7,484 nucleotides of DNA from Sphingomonas bacterium (GTDB lineage Bacteria; Pseudomonadota; Alphaproteobacteria; Sphingomonadales; Sphingomonadaceae). This document shows, one piece after another, positions 1 to 6,494 of the stretch. The notes beneath the pieces are model-generated. The model did no database searches and was not told where the DNA came from. It saw only the letters and a program-made list of their open reading frames with translations. Positions within the stretch are counted from its first letter, which is position 1, and every line of letters begins with the position of its first letter. The stretch covers positions 1 through 7,484 of the forward strand of contig JAJAZM010000026.1 of assembly GCA_026785645.1 (NCBI GenBank), given 5' to 3'. The position numbers and the translations under genes are program-made.

Positions 1-117
1 ATCGGACTTGGCCCGCGCCGCGCCGTTCAACGTGGCGAGATAGGCGCGCGTCGCACTTTCGGCATCGAAGCCGGGCGCGGCGGTTGCCGCGGCCTGCATC
101 ATCGTCAAAACGCTCAT
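1..117 (-). CDS. N-terminal fragment of an unidentified protein, possibly an M48-type membrane peptidase (cut by window edge)
   Basis: An ATG at 117-115 opens 39 uninterrupted codons running off the left edge. The visible protein starts MSVLTMMQAAATAAPGFDAE and continues with an amphipathic stretch containing TRAYLATLNG and ending AARAKSD. A strong GGAGGA ribosome binding site sits 5 bases before the ATG, which makes this start convincing. The motif of an aromatic/leucine-containing segment followed by A-R-A-K-S resembles, from memory, the cytoplasmic leader before the first membrane helix of STE24/CAAX-type M48 metallopeptidases of alphaproteobacteria. No catalytic motif or membrane segment lies inside the window, so that identity is only a guess. 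The gene diverges from pepN, with 128 bp between the two start codons. That it is a real gene is well supported; its function is not. Confidence 0.6.
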   Translation of the reverse strand, partial: MSVLTMMQAAATAAPGFDAESATRAYLATLNGAARAKSD

Positions 118-122
118 TGTGA

Positions 123-128
123 TCCTCC
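123..128 (-). promoter_or_regulatory. Shine-Dalgarno site of the leftmost minus-strand gene
   Basis: Read on the minus strand, the sequence is GGAGGA followed by 5 bases (TCACA) and ATG. It is the best ribosome binding site in the window and fixes the start of the truncated gene at 117. Confidence 0.7.
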
Positions 129-146
129 CCTGATCCCCTTGTCGGC

Positions 147-174
147 AGCCTAGGCCGCGCAGGCGGCGGCGCAA
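147..174 (-). promoter_or_regulatory. Weak candidate promoter for the leftmost minus-strand gene
   Basis: On the minus strand a TTGCGC hexamer (174-169) is followed by a 16-bp spacer and TAGGCT (152-147). This gives a plausible -35/-10 pair about 30 bases before the ATG at 117. The surroundings are very GC-rich, so a chance match is quite possible. No equally good pair was seen for pepN on the plus strand. Confidence 0.2.
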
Positions 175-245
175 GTGCCACCGTCCGCCGCTGGTCGAGC
201 GGCATGGCGTTGCGTCGATCGGCCGCGCCGACTAGCAGCCAGCCC

Positions 246-2846
246 ATGGACGCACGATTGAACCCCGAAGCCCCGGTCAGCCCGGAACATGTCGCCATCT
301 CCCGCAAGGACTATCGAGCCCCGGACTATTGGGTGCGCGAGGTCGAGCTCGAGGTCGATCTCGATCCGGCGGCGACATGGGTGCGGGCGGTGCTGACGGT
401 CGAGCGCAACGGGCTTCACAACCGGCCGCTGCGGCTGGCGGGCGACGGGCTGGTGCCGCTTGTCGTGCGCGTCGATGGCGGCGAGGCGCGCTGGTCGATG
501 GATGGCGAGACGCTGGTGATCGCGTTGGATGGCGCGGCGGCGCGGGTCGAAACCGAAGTCGCGCTCAGCCCCGAGGCGAACAGCAAGCTGATGGGGCTTT
601 ATGCATCGGGCGGAATATTATGCACGCAATGTGAGAGCGAAGGCTTCCGCCGGATCACCTTCCACCCCGACCGGCCCGACGTGCTGTCGATTTACCGAGT
701 GCGGATGAGCGCCGACAAGGCGCGCTTCCCGGTACTTCTGGCGAATGGCAATCTGGTGGCGTCGGGCGACGGGGAAGCCGGCTCGCATTGGGCCGAATGG
801 CACGATCCCTTCCCCAAACCCTCCTATCTGTTCGCGATGGTCGCCGGCGATCTGGCGGCCAACCGCTCGACCTTCATGACGGTCAGCGGGCGGACGGTCG
901 ATCTGGCGATCTGGGTGCGTGAGGCGGATTTGGCCAAGACCGCGCATGCCATGTCGAGCCTCAAGCAGGCGATGGCGTGGGATGAACTGACCTATGGCCG
1001 CGAATATGACCTCGACCTGTTCAACATCGTCGCGGTCGAGGATTTCAACTTCGGCGCGATGGAGAATAAGGGCCTTAACGTATTCAATTCGCGTTATGTA
1101 CTGGCCGATCAGGACACTGCTACCGACTCCGACTTCGACGCCATCGCCGGCGTCGTCGCGCATGAATATTTCCACAATTGGTCGGGCAATCGGGTGACCT
1201 GTCGCGACTGGTTTCAGTTGAGCCTGAAGGAAGGCTTCACCGTGTTCCGCGACCAATGCTTCTCGGCCGATATCGGGTCGGCGGCGGTCAAGCGCATCGA
1301 CGACGTGCGATTGCTCCGGGCAGCGCAATTTCCCGAGGATAGTGGCCCGCTGGCACATCCGGTTCGACCCGACAATTACCTCGAGATCGCCAATTTCTAC
1401 ACCGCGACGATCTACAACAAGGGCGCCGAACTGATCCGCATGATGCGGACGATGCTCGGCGACGAAGCATTTCGTGCCGGGGCCGATCTGTACTTCGCGC
1501 GCCACGATGGCGAGGCTGCGACCTGCGACGATTTCGTCAAGGCGATGGAGGATGCCAGCGGGGTCGATCTGACCCGGTTCCAATTATGGTATGAGCAGTC
1601 GGGCACGCCGAAGGTCGAAGCGCGGCTGGTGCATGATGCGGCGACGCGGACCGCGACCTTGCACCTCAGCCAGATTGTCCCGCCGACGCCGGGCCAGCCC
1701 GACAAGCAGCCGATGCCGATCCCGCTGGTGACGGCGCTGATCGGGGCCGACAGCCGAAGCGAGATCGCAGCCGAGCGGCTGGTGCTGCTCGAGGAGGCGG
1801 CCCAGTCGGTGACGTTCAAGGGGGTCGACGAAATACCGTTGCTGTCGATCAACCGCGGCTTCTCGGCGCCGGTGATCCTGACCGTCGAGCGGCAAGCGGG
1901 CGAGCTTGCGCTGCTGGCGGCGTGCGACGGCGATCCGTTCGCGCGCTATGAGGCGCTCCAGGAATTGATGTTCACCGCTTTGGTCGCGGGGGCATCGGGC
2001 GAGCCGGTCGATCCCGCGCCGGTGATTGCGGCGATGCGCGAAACGCTGACCTCCAGCGCGCTCGATCCGGCGTACAAGGGCGAGGCGTTGACCATGCCGT
2101 CGGAGGCGCTGATCGGCGACCGCATGGCCCGGGTCGATCCGGATGCGATCCACGCCAGCCGCGAGGCGCTGCGCCGGGCGGTCGGCGCGGCGCTGGCAGG
2201 CGAGCTTGGCGAGGCGCAAGCGACCGGTGCGGTGGGGAGCGATTTGTCGAGCGCGGCCAAGGGTGTGCGACGGCTCAAGACGGTCGCCTTGGCGCTGATC
2301 GCGGCGGGCGAGCCGTCGCTCGGCGCAATCCTGGCCAAGGCGCAATATGATGCGGCCGACAATATGACCGACCGGCAGGGCGCGCTGGCGGTGCTGACGA
2401 CGCTCGACAAGCCCGAGCGGGTGACAGCGCTTGACGATTTTTACGCGCGTTATCTTGGCGACGGGCTGGTGATCGACAAATGGTTCGGTCTCCAGGCGGG
2501 CGCGCCTCGCAGCGACACGATCGATGTGGTCGAGGCGCTTCTACGCCATCCCGATTTCACGATGAAGAACCCCAACCGGCTGCGCGCGCTGGCGGGGAGT
2601 TTCGCGTCGGGCCAATGGGTGTTTCATGAGGAGTCGGGGCGCGGCTATCGCCTGCTTGCCGATTTGATCATTGCCGCCGACGCGATCAACCCGCAAATTG
2701 CCGCCCGGCTGGTTCCTCCGCTGGGGCGGTGGCGGCGGTTCGAAGAGGGACGGGCGGCGATGATGCGGAGCGAGCTGGAGCGGATCGTCGCCGCGCCGGG
2801 GGTTAGCAAGGACGTGTACGAGCAAGCGTCGAAGTCTTTGGTTTAG
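246..2846 (+). CDS. pepN: Aminopeptidase N (M1-family zinc metallopeptidase)
   Basis: Cytoplasmic broad-specificity aminopeptidase that removes N-terminal residues from peptides in the last steps of protein turnover. Numbered from the ATG at 246 the protein has 866 residues, close to E. coli PepN (870). The substrate-binding motif GAMEN is at 270-274. The zinc site HEYFHNW starts at H306 (ligands H306 and H310, catalytic E307), and the third ligand E329 is in LKEGFTVF. Y390 (IYNKGAE) matches the transition-state tyrosine. The spacings GAMEN-to-HEXXH (36) and H-to-E (23) equal those I recall for the E. coli enzyme. The beta domain precedes residue ~200, the catalytic domain runs to ~450, and a beta-sandwich and helical C-terminal domain follow. 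There is no signal peptide. An in-frame ATG at 204 would add 14 low-complexity residues. Neither start has a good ribosome binding site; 246 was chosen on length and conservation. The gene stands alone, diverging from the leftmost gene and converging on the Mla-type operon. Confidence 0.96.
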   Translation: MDARLNPEAPVSPEHVAISRKDYRAPDYWVREVELEVDLDPAATWVRAVLTVERNGLHNRPLRLAGDGLVPLVVRVDGGEARWSMDGETLVIALDGAAARVETEVALSPEANSKLMGLYASGGILCTQCESEGFRRITFHPDRPDVLSIYRVRMSADKARFPVLLANGNLVASGDGEAGSHWAEWHDPFPKPSYLFAMVAGDLAANRSTFMTVSGRTVDLAIWVREADLAKTAHAMSSLKQAMAWDELTYGREYDLDLFNIVAVEDFNFGAMENKGLNVFNSRYVLADQDTATDSDFDAIAGVVAHEYFHNWSGNRVTCRDWFQLSLKEGFTVFRDQCFSADIGSAAVKRIDDVRLLRAAQFPEDSGPLAHPVRPDNYLEIANFYTATIYNKGAELIRMMRTMLGDEAFRAGADLYFARHDGEAATCDDFVKAMEDASGVDLTRFQLWYEQSGTPKVEARLVHDAATRTATLHLSQIVPPTPGQPDKQPMPIPLVTALIGADSRSEIAAERLVLLEEAAQSVTFKGVDEIPLLSINRGFSAPVILTVERQAGELALLAACDGDPFARYEALQELMFTALVAGASGEPVDPAPVIAAMRETLTSSALDPAYKGEALTMPSEALIGDRMARVDPDAIHASREALRRAVGAALAGELGEAQATGAVGSDLSSAAKGVRRLKTVALALIAAGEPSLGAILAKAQYDAADNMTDRQGALAVLTTLDKPERVTALDDFYARYLGDGLVIDKWFGLQAGAPRSDTIDVVEALLRHPDFTMKNPNRLRALAGSFASGQWVFHEESGRGYRLLADLIIAADAINPQIAARLVPPLGRWRRFEEGRAAMMRSELERIVAAPGVSKDVYEQASKSLV

Positions 2847-2852
2847 CCCAGG

Positions 2853-2933
2853 CCGTCATTGCGAGCGTAGCGAAGCAATCCAGTCTGCTGTTTGCGCTGG
2901 ATTGCCGCGTCACTTCGCTCCTCGCGATGACGG
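2853..2933. repeat. Imperfect palindromic intergenic repeat, possibly a bidirectional terminator
   Basis: The left arm (2853-2883) begins CCGTCATTGCGAGC and ends GCAATCCAG; the right arm (2897-2933) begins CTGGATTGC and ends GCGATGACGG. The arms pair over about 30 bp, apart from roughly 7 extra bases (near 2906-2912) and a few mismatches in the right arm, around a 13-base loop. The element fills most of the 96 bp between the convergent stop codons of pepN (2846) and the lipoprotein gene (2943). Such elements are dispersed in many copies in sphingomonad genomes (recalled, not searched). A long hairpin here could protect 3' ends or stop transcription from both sides. No U-rich tract follows, so it is not a classical intrinsic terminator. 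Confidence 0.75.
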
Positions 2934-2942
2934 GAACGGTCG

Positions 2943-3527
2943 CTATCCCCCGATCCATTTGGCAACGTCAGTTGCGACTTGGTTAGCCGCCTGGTTGAGG
3001 GCGGGGCCGACGGTGTTTGCAGTGCCGTCGGCGGGGACTTTGGCTTCGAAGCGGCGGGTCTCGACGCGGGTGCCGCCGGCGGTCGCCAGCGCGCCGTCAT
3101 AGCGGACGATGACCATCCCCTCGGCGGTGTCATAGCCGAAGCGGGTCAGCGTCCCGGTCAATTTGAGCCCCGGATCGAGCGCTGACTGGCGCGGATCGAG
3201 GACCACGCGATTGGTGGTGCGAAGCGTCGTTTCCTGGAGCAAATCCTGGAACAATTTGTCGGGCGCATCGACCCACAGCAGATCCTTGATATAGGCTACG
3301 GCGGTCGGGCCGACGAGCGCTGGCACGCGGGTCGAGGCGAGTTCCTTGGGGACCACCGGCACATCGATGGTGATCGCTTCGCCCGGCGCCGCAATGCGGC
3401 TGATCGAGGCTGGCGCAGGCGCGCTGCTGGTCAGCGTGAGCAATGTCGGGGGGAGCTTCTTGCCGCCGAAGCAGGCGACCAGCGAGAGACATCCCAAAGC
3501 GACGAGGAGCAGGCGGGCAATAGGCAT
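2943..3527 (-). CDS. ABC-type transport auxiliary lipoprotein (PqiC/DUF330-like)
   Basis: A 194-residue lipoprotein, last gene of the Mla-type operon. Residues 1-18 form a signal peptide (positive R5, hydrophobic 6-18) with lipobox LVAC and lipidated Cys19. Residue +2 is Phe, not Asp, so under the enterobacterial Lol rule it would go to the outer membrane. The mature part carries features I associate with the ABC_trans_aux family (PF03886): an early LLTLTS strand (29-34), a VPVVPKEL segment (57-63), the central YIKDLLWVDAP stretch (79-89), LFQDLLQET (92-100) and VRYDGALA (141-148). It probably docks the MCE protein to the outer membrane, as proposed for PqiC, and may do part of the job of MlaA/MlaC, which are absent here. 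Its ATG shares one base with the MlaD stop codon (TAATG), and GGAAAG lies about 11 bases upstream, suggesting coupled translation. Family is confident; direction of lipid transport is unknown. Confidence 0.9.
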   Translation of the reverse strand: MPIARLLLVALGCLSLVACFGGKKLPPTLLTLTSSAPAPASISRIAAPGEAITIDVPVVPKELASTRVPALVGPTAVAYIKDLLWVDAPDKLFQDLLQETTLRTTNRVVLDPRQSALDPGLKLTGTLTRFGYDTAEGMVIVRYDGALATAGGTRVETRRFEAKVPADGTANTVGPALNQAANQVATDVAKWIGG

Positions 3528-4480
3528 TATTTCGTCTTTCCGGGTTTATATTCAGGAAGTTTCTCGGGACCGAGCACGCCCAGCGCGCCGTCATTGTTGA
3601 GGCGGTCCGAAAATTGGCTGAGCGACCCGGTCAGCTCGCGCAGATCGCGCACCAGGCGGTTGGCCTCGGGCAGGGTCGACTTGGTCAAATTCTGGATCCC
3701 CGGGCGGGCGTCGGTAATCATCGCATTGAGATTGTCCGCCGCTTGCTGGGCCGAGGCGATGGTCTTGCGCAAATCTTCGGCGGCGGGTTTGCCCTGTTCG
3801 TTGACCAGGCGGTTGGTGCTGTCGGCGAGGCGGCCGACATTCTGCGCCGCGATGCCGGCATTGCGCGCCGCGATCCGCGCGTCGGCGATGGCGTCGGCCA
3901 GATCGGGCGCACGCTCGGCCAGGACGGCGGTGGTCTTGTCGACATTGGAGATAATGTCCGAAATGCCGTCCTGGTTCTTGTCGCTGACCAGTTCGGTAAG
4001 CCGCTCGGTCAGTCGCTGGATTCGGTCGATCAGTTCCGGCGCGCTGGCGAGGATCGCGCCGAGCCCGCCCGAGGTGGCCGGGATCACCGGGCAGCCCTGA
4101 GGCCCGGTCTGGGTCACGCGCTTGGCCCCGCGCACTGCGCCGCCGAGCTGGATTTCGGGCGGCGCGGTGAAGCCGACCGCCTTGATCTGCGCCGACGTAC
4201 CCTGGAGCACCGGCGTATCGGTTTCGACTTCGATCCGCACCCACACGAATTCGGGCCGGTCGGGGAGCAGGGAAATCTTGGTGATCGTGCCCACCGGAAC
4301 GCCGGCGAAGGTGACGTTGGTGCCCTTGTTGAGCCCGCCCACGTCTTGCGCGAAGTAGATGTCGTAACATTGCTTCTTGGTGTTCGACAGGCCGGCCAGC
4401 CAGATCATGAACAGCAGCAAGCCGGCGAGCAGCGCAAGCACGACGCCGCCGACCAGGATATGGTTAGACCGTGTCTCCAT
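3527..4480 (-). CDS. mlaD: MCE/MlaD-family lipid-transport substrate-binding protein
   Basis: A 317-residue inner-membrane-anchored periplasmic protein. The N-terminus ETRSNHILVGG is typical of MlaD proteins and leads into one membrane helix (about 9-30). The MCE domain follows (about 38-117), with conserved VGGLNKGTNVTFAGVPVGTI (47-66) and the pore-loop region GFTAPPEIQLGG (103-114). Homologues form hexameric rings that pass lipids between the membrane transporter and periplasmic partners. The protein is much longer than E. coli MlaD (183 residues). Residues ~140-295 are mostly helical, rich in Ala, Asn and Asp with heptad-like spacing, and could build a tube-like extension. Two cysteines, C38 and C130, bracket the MCE domain. 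A DxNxDGxxD motif occurs at 167-175. The start follows the ATPase stop by 19 bp, with AAGGGGG about 13 bases upstream. The stop overlaps the lipoprotein start by one base. Confidence 0.94.
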   Translation of the reverse strand: METRSNHILVGGVVLALLAGLLLFMIWLAGLSNTKKQCYDIYFAQDVGGLNKGTNVTFAGVPVGTITKISLLPDRPEFVWVRIEVETDTPVLQGTSAQIKAVGFTAPPEIQLGGAVRGAKRVTQTGPQGCPVIPATSGGLGAILASAPELIDRIQRLTERLTELVSDKNQDGISDIISNVDKTTAVLAERAPDLADAIADARIAARNAGIAAQNVGRLADSTNRLVNEQGKPAAEDLRKTIASAQQAADNLNAMITDARPGIQNLTKSTLPEANRLVRDLRELTGSLSQFSDRLNNDGALGVLGPEKLPEYKPGKTK

Positions 4481-4499
4481 TGCCTGTCGTCAGCCCCCT

Positions 4500-5285
4500 T
4501 TAAGCCTTGGCCGCAGCGCGTCCGCGCGGGCCGTTAAAATATTCTTGAATCCACGGATGGTCCAAAGCCAGCAATTGTTCAATCGTCCCGACCGCAACGA
4601 CCTTGCGATCGGCCAGCACCGCCACCCGGTCGCAGATTGCGTAAAGCGTGTCGAGGTCATGGGTGATGAGGAACACGGTAAGGTCGAGCTTGCCGCGCAA
4701 CGAGAGGATAAGTTCGTCGAAATTCTGCGCCGAAATCGGGTCGAGCCCGGCGGTCGGCTCGTCAAGGAACAATAGTTCGGGGTCGAGCGCGAGGGCGCGG
4801 GCCAGCCCGGCGCGCTTGATCATGCCGCCCGACAGCTCGGCCGGATATTTGGGGCCGGCGTCGGCCGGAAGCCCCGACATGGCAATCTTGTAACTGGCGA
4901 TTTCGTCCATCAGCGTCTGCGAGAAATGGAAATATTCGCGCAGCGGGACTTCGACATTCTCGGCAACTGTGAGGGTCGAGAAGAGCGCTCCGTTCTGGAA
5001 CAGGATCCCCCAGCGGCGGCGGATGTTCTTGGCCTCGTCCTCCTCGCGCCCGATCATATTCTCGCCAAGCACGTCGATCGTTCCATCGGATGGGGTCTGG
5101 AGACCGATGATCGAGCGCATCAGCACCGACTTGCCGGTGCCCGACCCGCCGACCACGCCGAGGATTTCGCCGCGACGCACGTCGAGATCGAGATTCTCGT
5201 GGATGATCTGCTCGCCGAAGCTGTTGTCGAGCCCGCGAATCACGATCACCGGTTTCTCGTGATCGGGAAGGACGGGGGAGGTCAT
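4500..5285 (-). CDS. mlaF: MlaF-type ABC transporter ATP-binding protein
   Basis: The cytoplasmic ATPase that powers the lipid transporter, 261 residues from the ATG at 5285. All nucleotide-binding elements are present: Walker A GGSGTGKS (46-53), Q-loop Gln97 in LFQNGALF, signature LSGGM (151-155), Walker B LLFLDEP (171-177), D-loop AGLDP (179-183) and switch His209 in ITHD. The LSGGMIKRAGLARAL form and the length agree with the MlaF/TTG2A family (E. coli MlaF, about 269 residues). The C-terminus HPWIQEYFNGPRGR is the short tail usual for this family. The ATG overlaps the permease stop as ATGA (4 bases), pointing to translational coupling. The reading frame stays open further upstream to 5477, but that extension lies inside the permease gene, is arginine-rich and non-conserved, and is rejected. 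ATPase is certain; the substrate is inferred to be phospholipid from the MCE and MlaE partners. Confidence 0.95.
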   Translation of the reverse strand: MTSPVLPDHEKPVIVIRGLDNSFGEQIIHENLDLDVRRGEILGVVGGSGTGKSVLMRSIIGLQTPSDGTIDVLGENMIGREEDEAKNIRRRWGILFQNGALFSTLTVAENVEVPLREYFHFSQTLMDEIASYKIAMSGLPADAGPKYPAELSGGMIKRAGLARALALDPELLFLDEPTAGLDPISAQNFDELILSLRGKLDLTVFLITHDLDTLYAICDRVAVLADRKVVAVGTIEQLLALDHPWIQEYFNGPRGRAAAKA

Positions 5286-6388
5286 GCCCAGCCAATCGAG
5301 CTGAAGAAGACCGCGAACACCGCATCGAGGACGATCACCATGAAGATCGACTGAACCACTGCGGCGGTGGTTCGAAGCCCGACTTCTTCGGCGTCGCTCT
5401 CGACCAGCATGCCCTGGAAACATCCGGCGAGCGCGATGATGAAGCCGAATACTGGCGCCTTGATCAGTCCGACCCACAGATCGGTGATCGGAACCACTTC
5501 CTGGATCCGCTGGATGAAGGTCAGCGGCGGAATCCCGAGATAGATCCAGCAGAAGATACCGCCACCGAGCATCGACATGATCATCGCGAAAAAGGACAAT
5601 AACGGCATCATCACGATCGCCGCCAGCATGCGCGGGACGACCAACGCTTCGATCGGCGACACGCCGATGGTGCGCATCGCGTCAATTTCCTCGGTCAGCT
5701 TCATCGTCCCGATCTGCGCCGCAAAGGCACTGCCCGAACGGCCCGCGACCATGATCGCGGTCATCAACGTGGCGAGCTCGCGCACGCTCAGGCGGCCGAT
5801 CAGGTTGATGGTATAGACTTCGGCGCCGAACGCCTCGAGCTGCACCGCGCCCTGCTGGCCGATCACCACCCCGATCAGAAAGGTCATCAGGCCGATGATT
5901 CCGAGCGCGCGCACCCCGACCACATCGAATCGCTGGACGACGGCGTTGAGGCGGAATCGACGCGGGCGCTTGGCGACGTTGTAGAAGCCGATCAGCACCG
6001 CGCCGAAGAACCCAAGCAAGCCGCGGAACGTCTGGCCGGTATCCGACACCCATTCGCCAAGTTCCTCAACCGCGCCGCCCATGCCGCCGCGCCGTTCAGG
6101 GATCACCTTCACCGGGCGGTCAGCATCGGCGACCTGGTCGAGCAGGCCTCGAATCTGTTTGCTTTCGCCGGTGATCGTGGCGCCGCGATCGCGCACCGCG
6201 CGATAAATCAGCCAGGCGCCGACGGTATCCATTTTCTCGACTCCGGAGAGGTCGATCGACATGCCGTCGCCCATCGCCGCAATCTCGCGCTCGGTAGTGG
6301 CGGCGCGAAGGATGGTCAGCGTCCCGACGCAGCGGTAGCAAAGATTGGCGTTATCTTCGCCTTTACCGATATTGGTTTGACTGGCCAT
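5282..6388 (-). CDS. mlaE: MlaE-type lipid ABC transporter permease with fused N-terminal STAS domain
   Basis: First gene of the operon, 368 residues. Residues ~15-98 form a STAS domain of the MlaB kind: a beta strand, then MSIDLSGVEKMDTVGAWLIY (43-62), where the D-T-x-G loop (D54, T55, G57) matches the functional threonine loop of MlaB-like domains. Residues ~105-368 are the MlaE permease: an interfacial helix region, about five membrane segments (near 160-182, 250-275, 268-290, 305-325, 343-365), and the family signature VRELATLMTAIMVAGRSGSA (202-221) followed by LTEEIDAM and VVPRMLA. In E. coli, MlaB is a separate protein binding MlaF; the fusion places the regulatory domain in cis. No clear Shine-Dalgarno sequence precedes the ATG at 6388, so the start is moderately certain; M39 and M43 would cut into the STAS domain. 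The stop overlaps the mlaF start (ATGA). Confidence 0.94.
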   Translation of the reverse strand: MASQTNIGKGEDNANLCYRCVGTLTILRAATTEREIAAMGDGMSIDLSGVEKMDTVGAWLIYRAVRDRGATITGESKQIRGLLDQVADADRPVKVIPERRGGMGGAVEELGEWVSDTGQTFRGLLGFFGAVLIGFYNVAKRPRRFRLNAVVQRFDVVGVRALGIIGLMTFLIGVVIGQQGAVQLEAFGAEVYTINLIGRLSVRELATLMTAIMVAGRSGSAFAAQIGTMKLTEEIDAMRTIGVSPIEALVVPRMLAAIVMMPLLSFFAMIMSMLGGGIFCWIYLGIPPLTFIQRIQEVVPITDLWVGLIKAPVFGFIIALAGCFQGMLVESDAEEVGLRTTAAVVQSIFMVIVLDAVFAVFFSSIGWA

Positions 6389-6494
6389 CGCCGGCGAGAC
6401 TGCGCGAAATCGCTGGTAGCGGCAAGGGGCGCGGCCGGTTTTGGCGCATTGCGCCTCTTTCTTGCCTAACTTTGTGCCCTATAGAACGCGGGTA
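6389..6494. promoter_or_regulatory. Divergent intergenic region of the Mla-type operon and the CDP-alcohol transferase gene
   Basis: These 106 bp must carry the promoters of both divergent units. A TATAGA hexamer (6480-6485, plus strand) ends only 9 bases before the ATG at 6495. If it is a -10 box, the mRNA of the right-hand gene would be nearly leaderless; the best -35 at 16-17 bp (around 6457-6463) is poor. A perfect 6-bp inverted repeat with a one-base centre, GGCGCATTGCGCC, lies at 6443-6455. For the minus strand only a weak TTGCCG (near 6418-6423) with CAGTCT 17 bases on was seen. None of these sites is certain. Confidence 0.4.

Noticed and set aside
618..1583. A 321-codon open frame on the minus strand opposite pepN
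   Set aside because: It lies fully inside a certain gene. Its product has no recognisable domain and is rich in Arg, Gly, Ile and His, as expected when GC-rich codons are read in antisense.
2847..2942. Classical Rho-independent terminator between the convergent genes
   Set aside because: The hairpin is long and interrupted and has no T-run on either strand, so it is reported as a palindromic repeat with only possible terminator activity.
3614..4537. A 307-codon plus-strand open frame opposite mlaD
   Set aside because: It is antisense to an unmistakable MCE gene, its composition is that of a shadow frame (Arg, Gly, Asp, Val rich), and it has no start context or domain.
5286..5477. A 64-residue N-terminal extension of the MlaF frame
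   Set aside because: The extension lies within the mlaE coding region, is arginine-rich and unlike any ABC protein N-terminus. The ATGA overlap at 5285-5282 gives a normal operon start and a normal family length.
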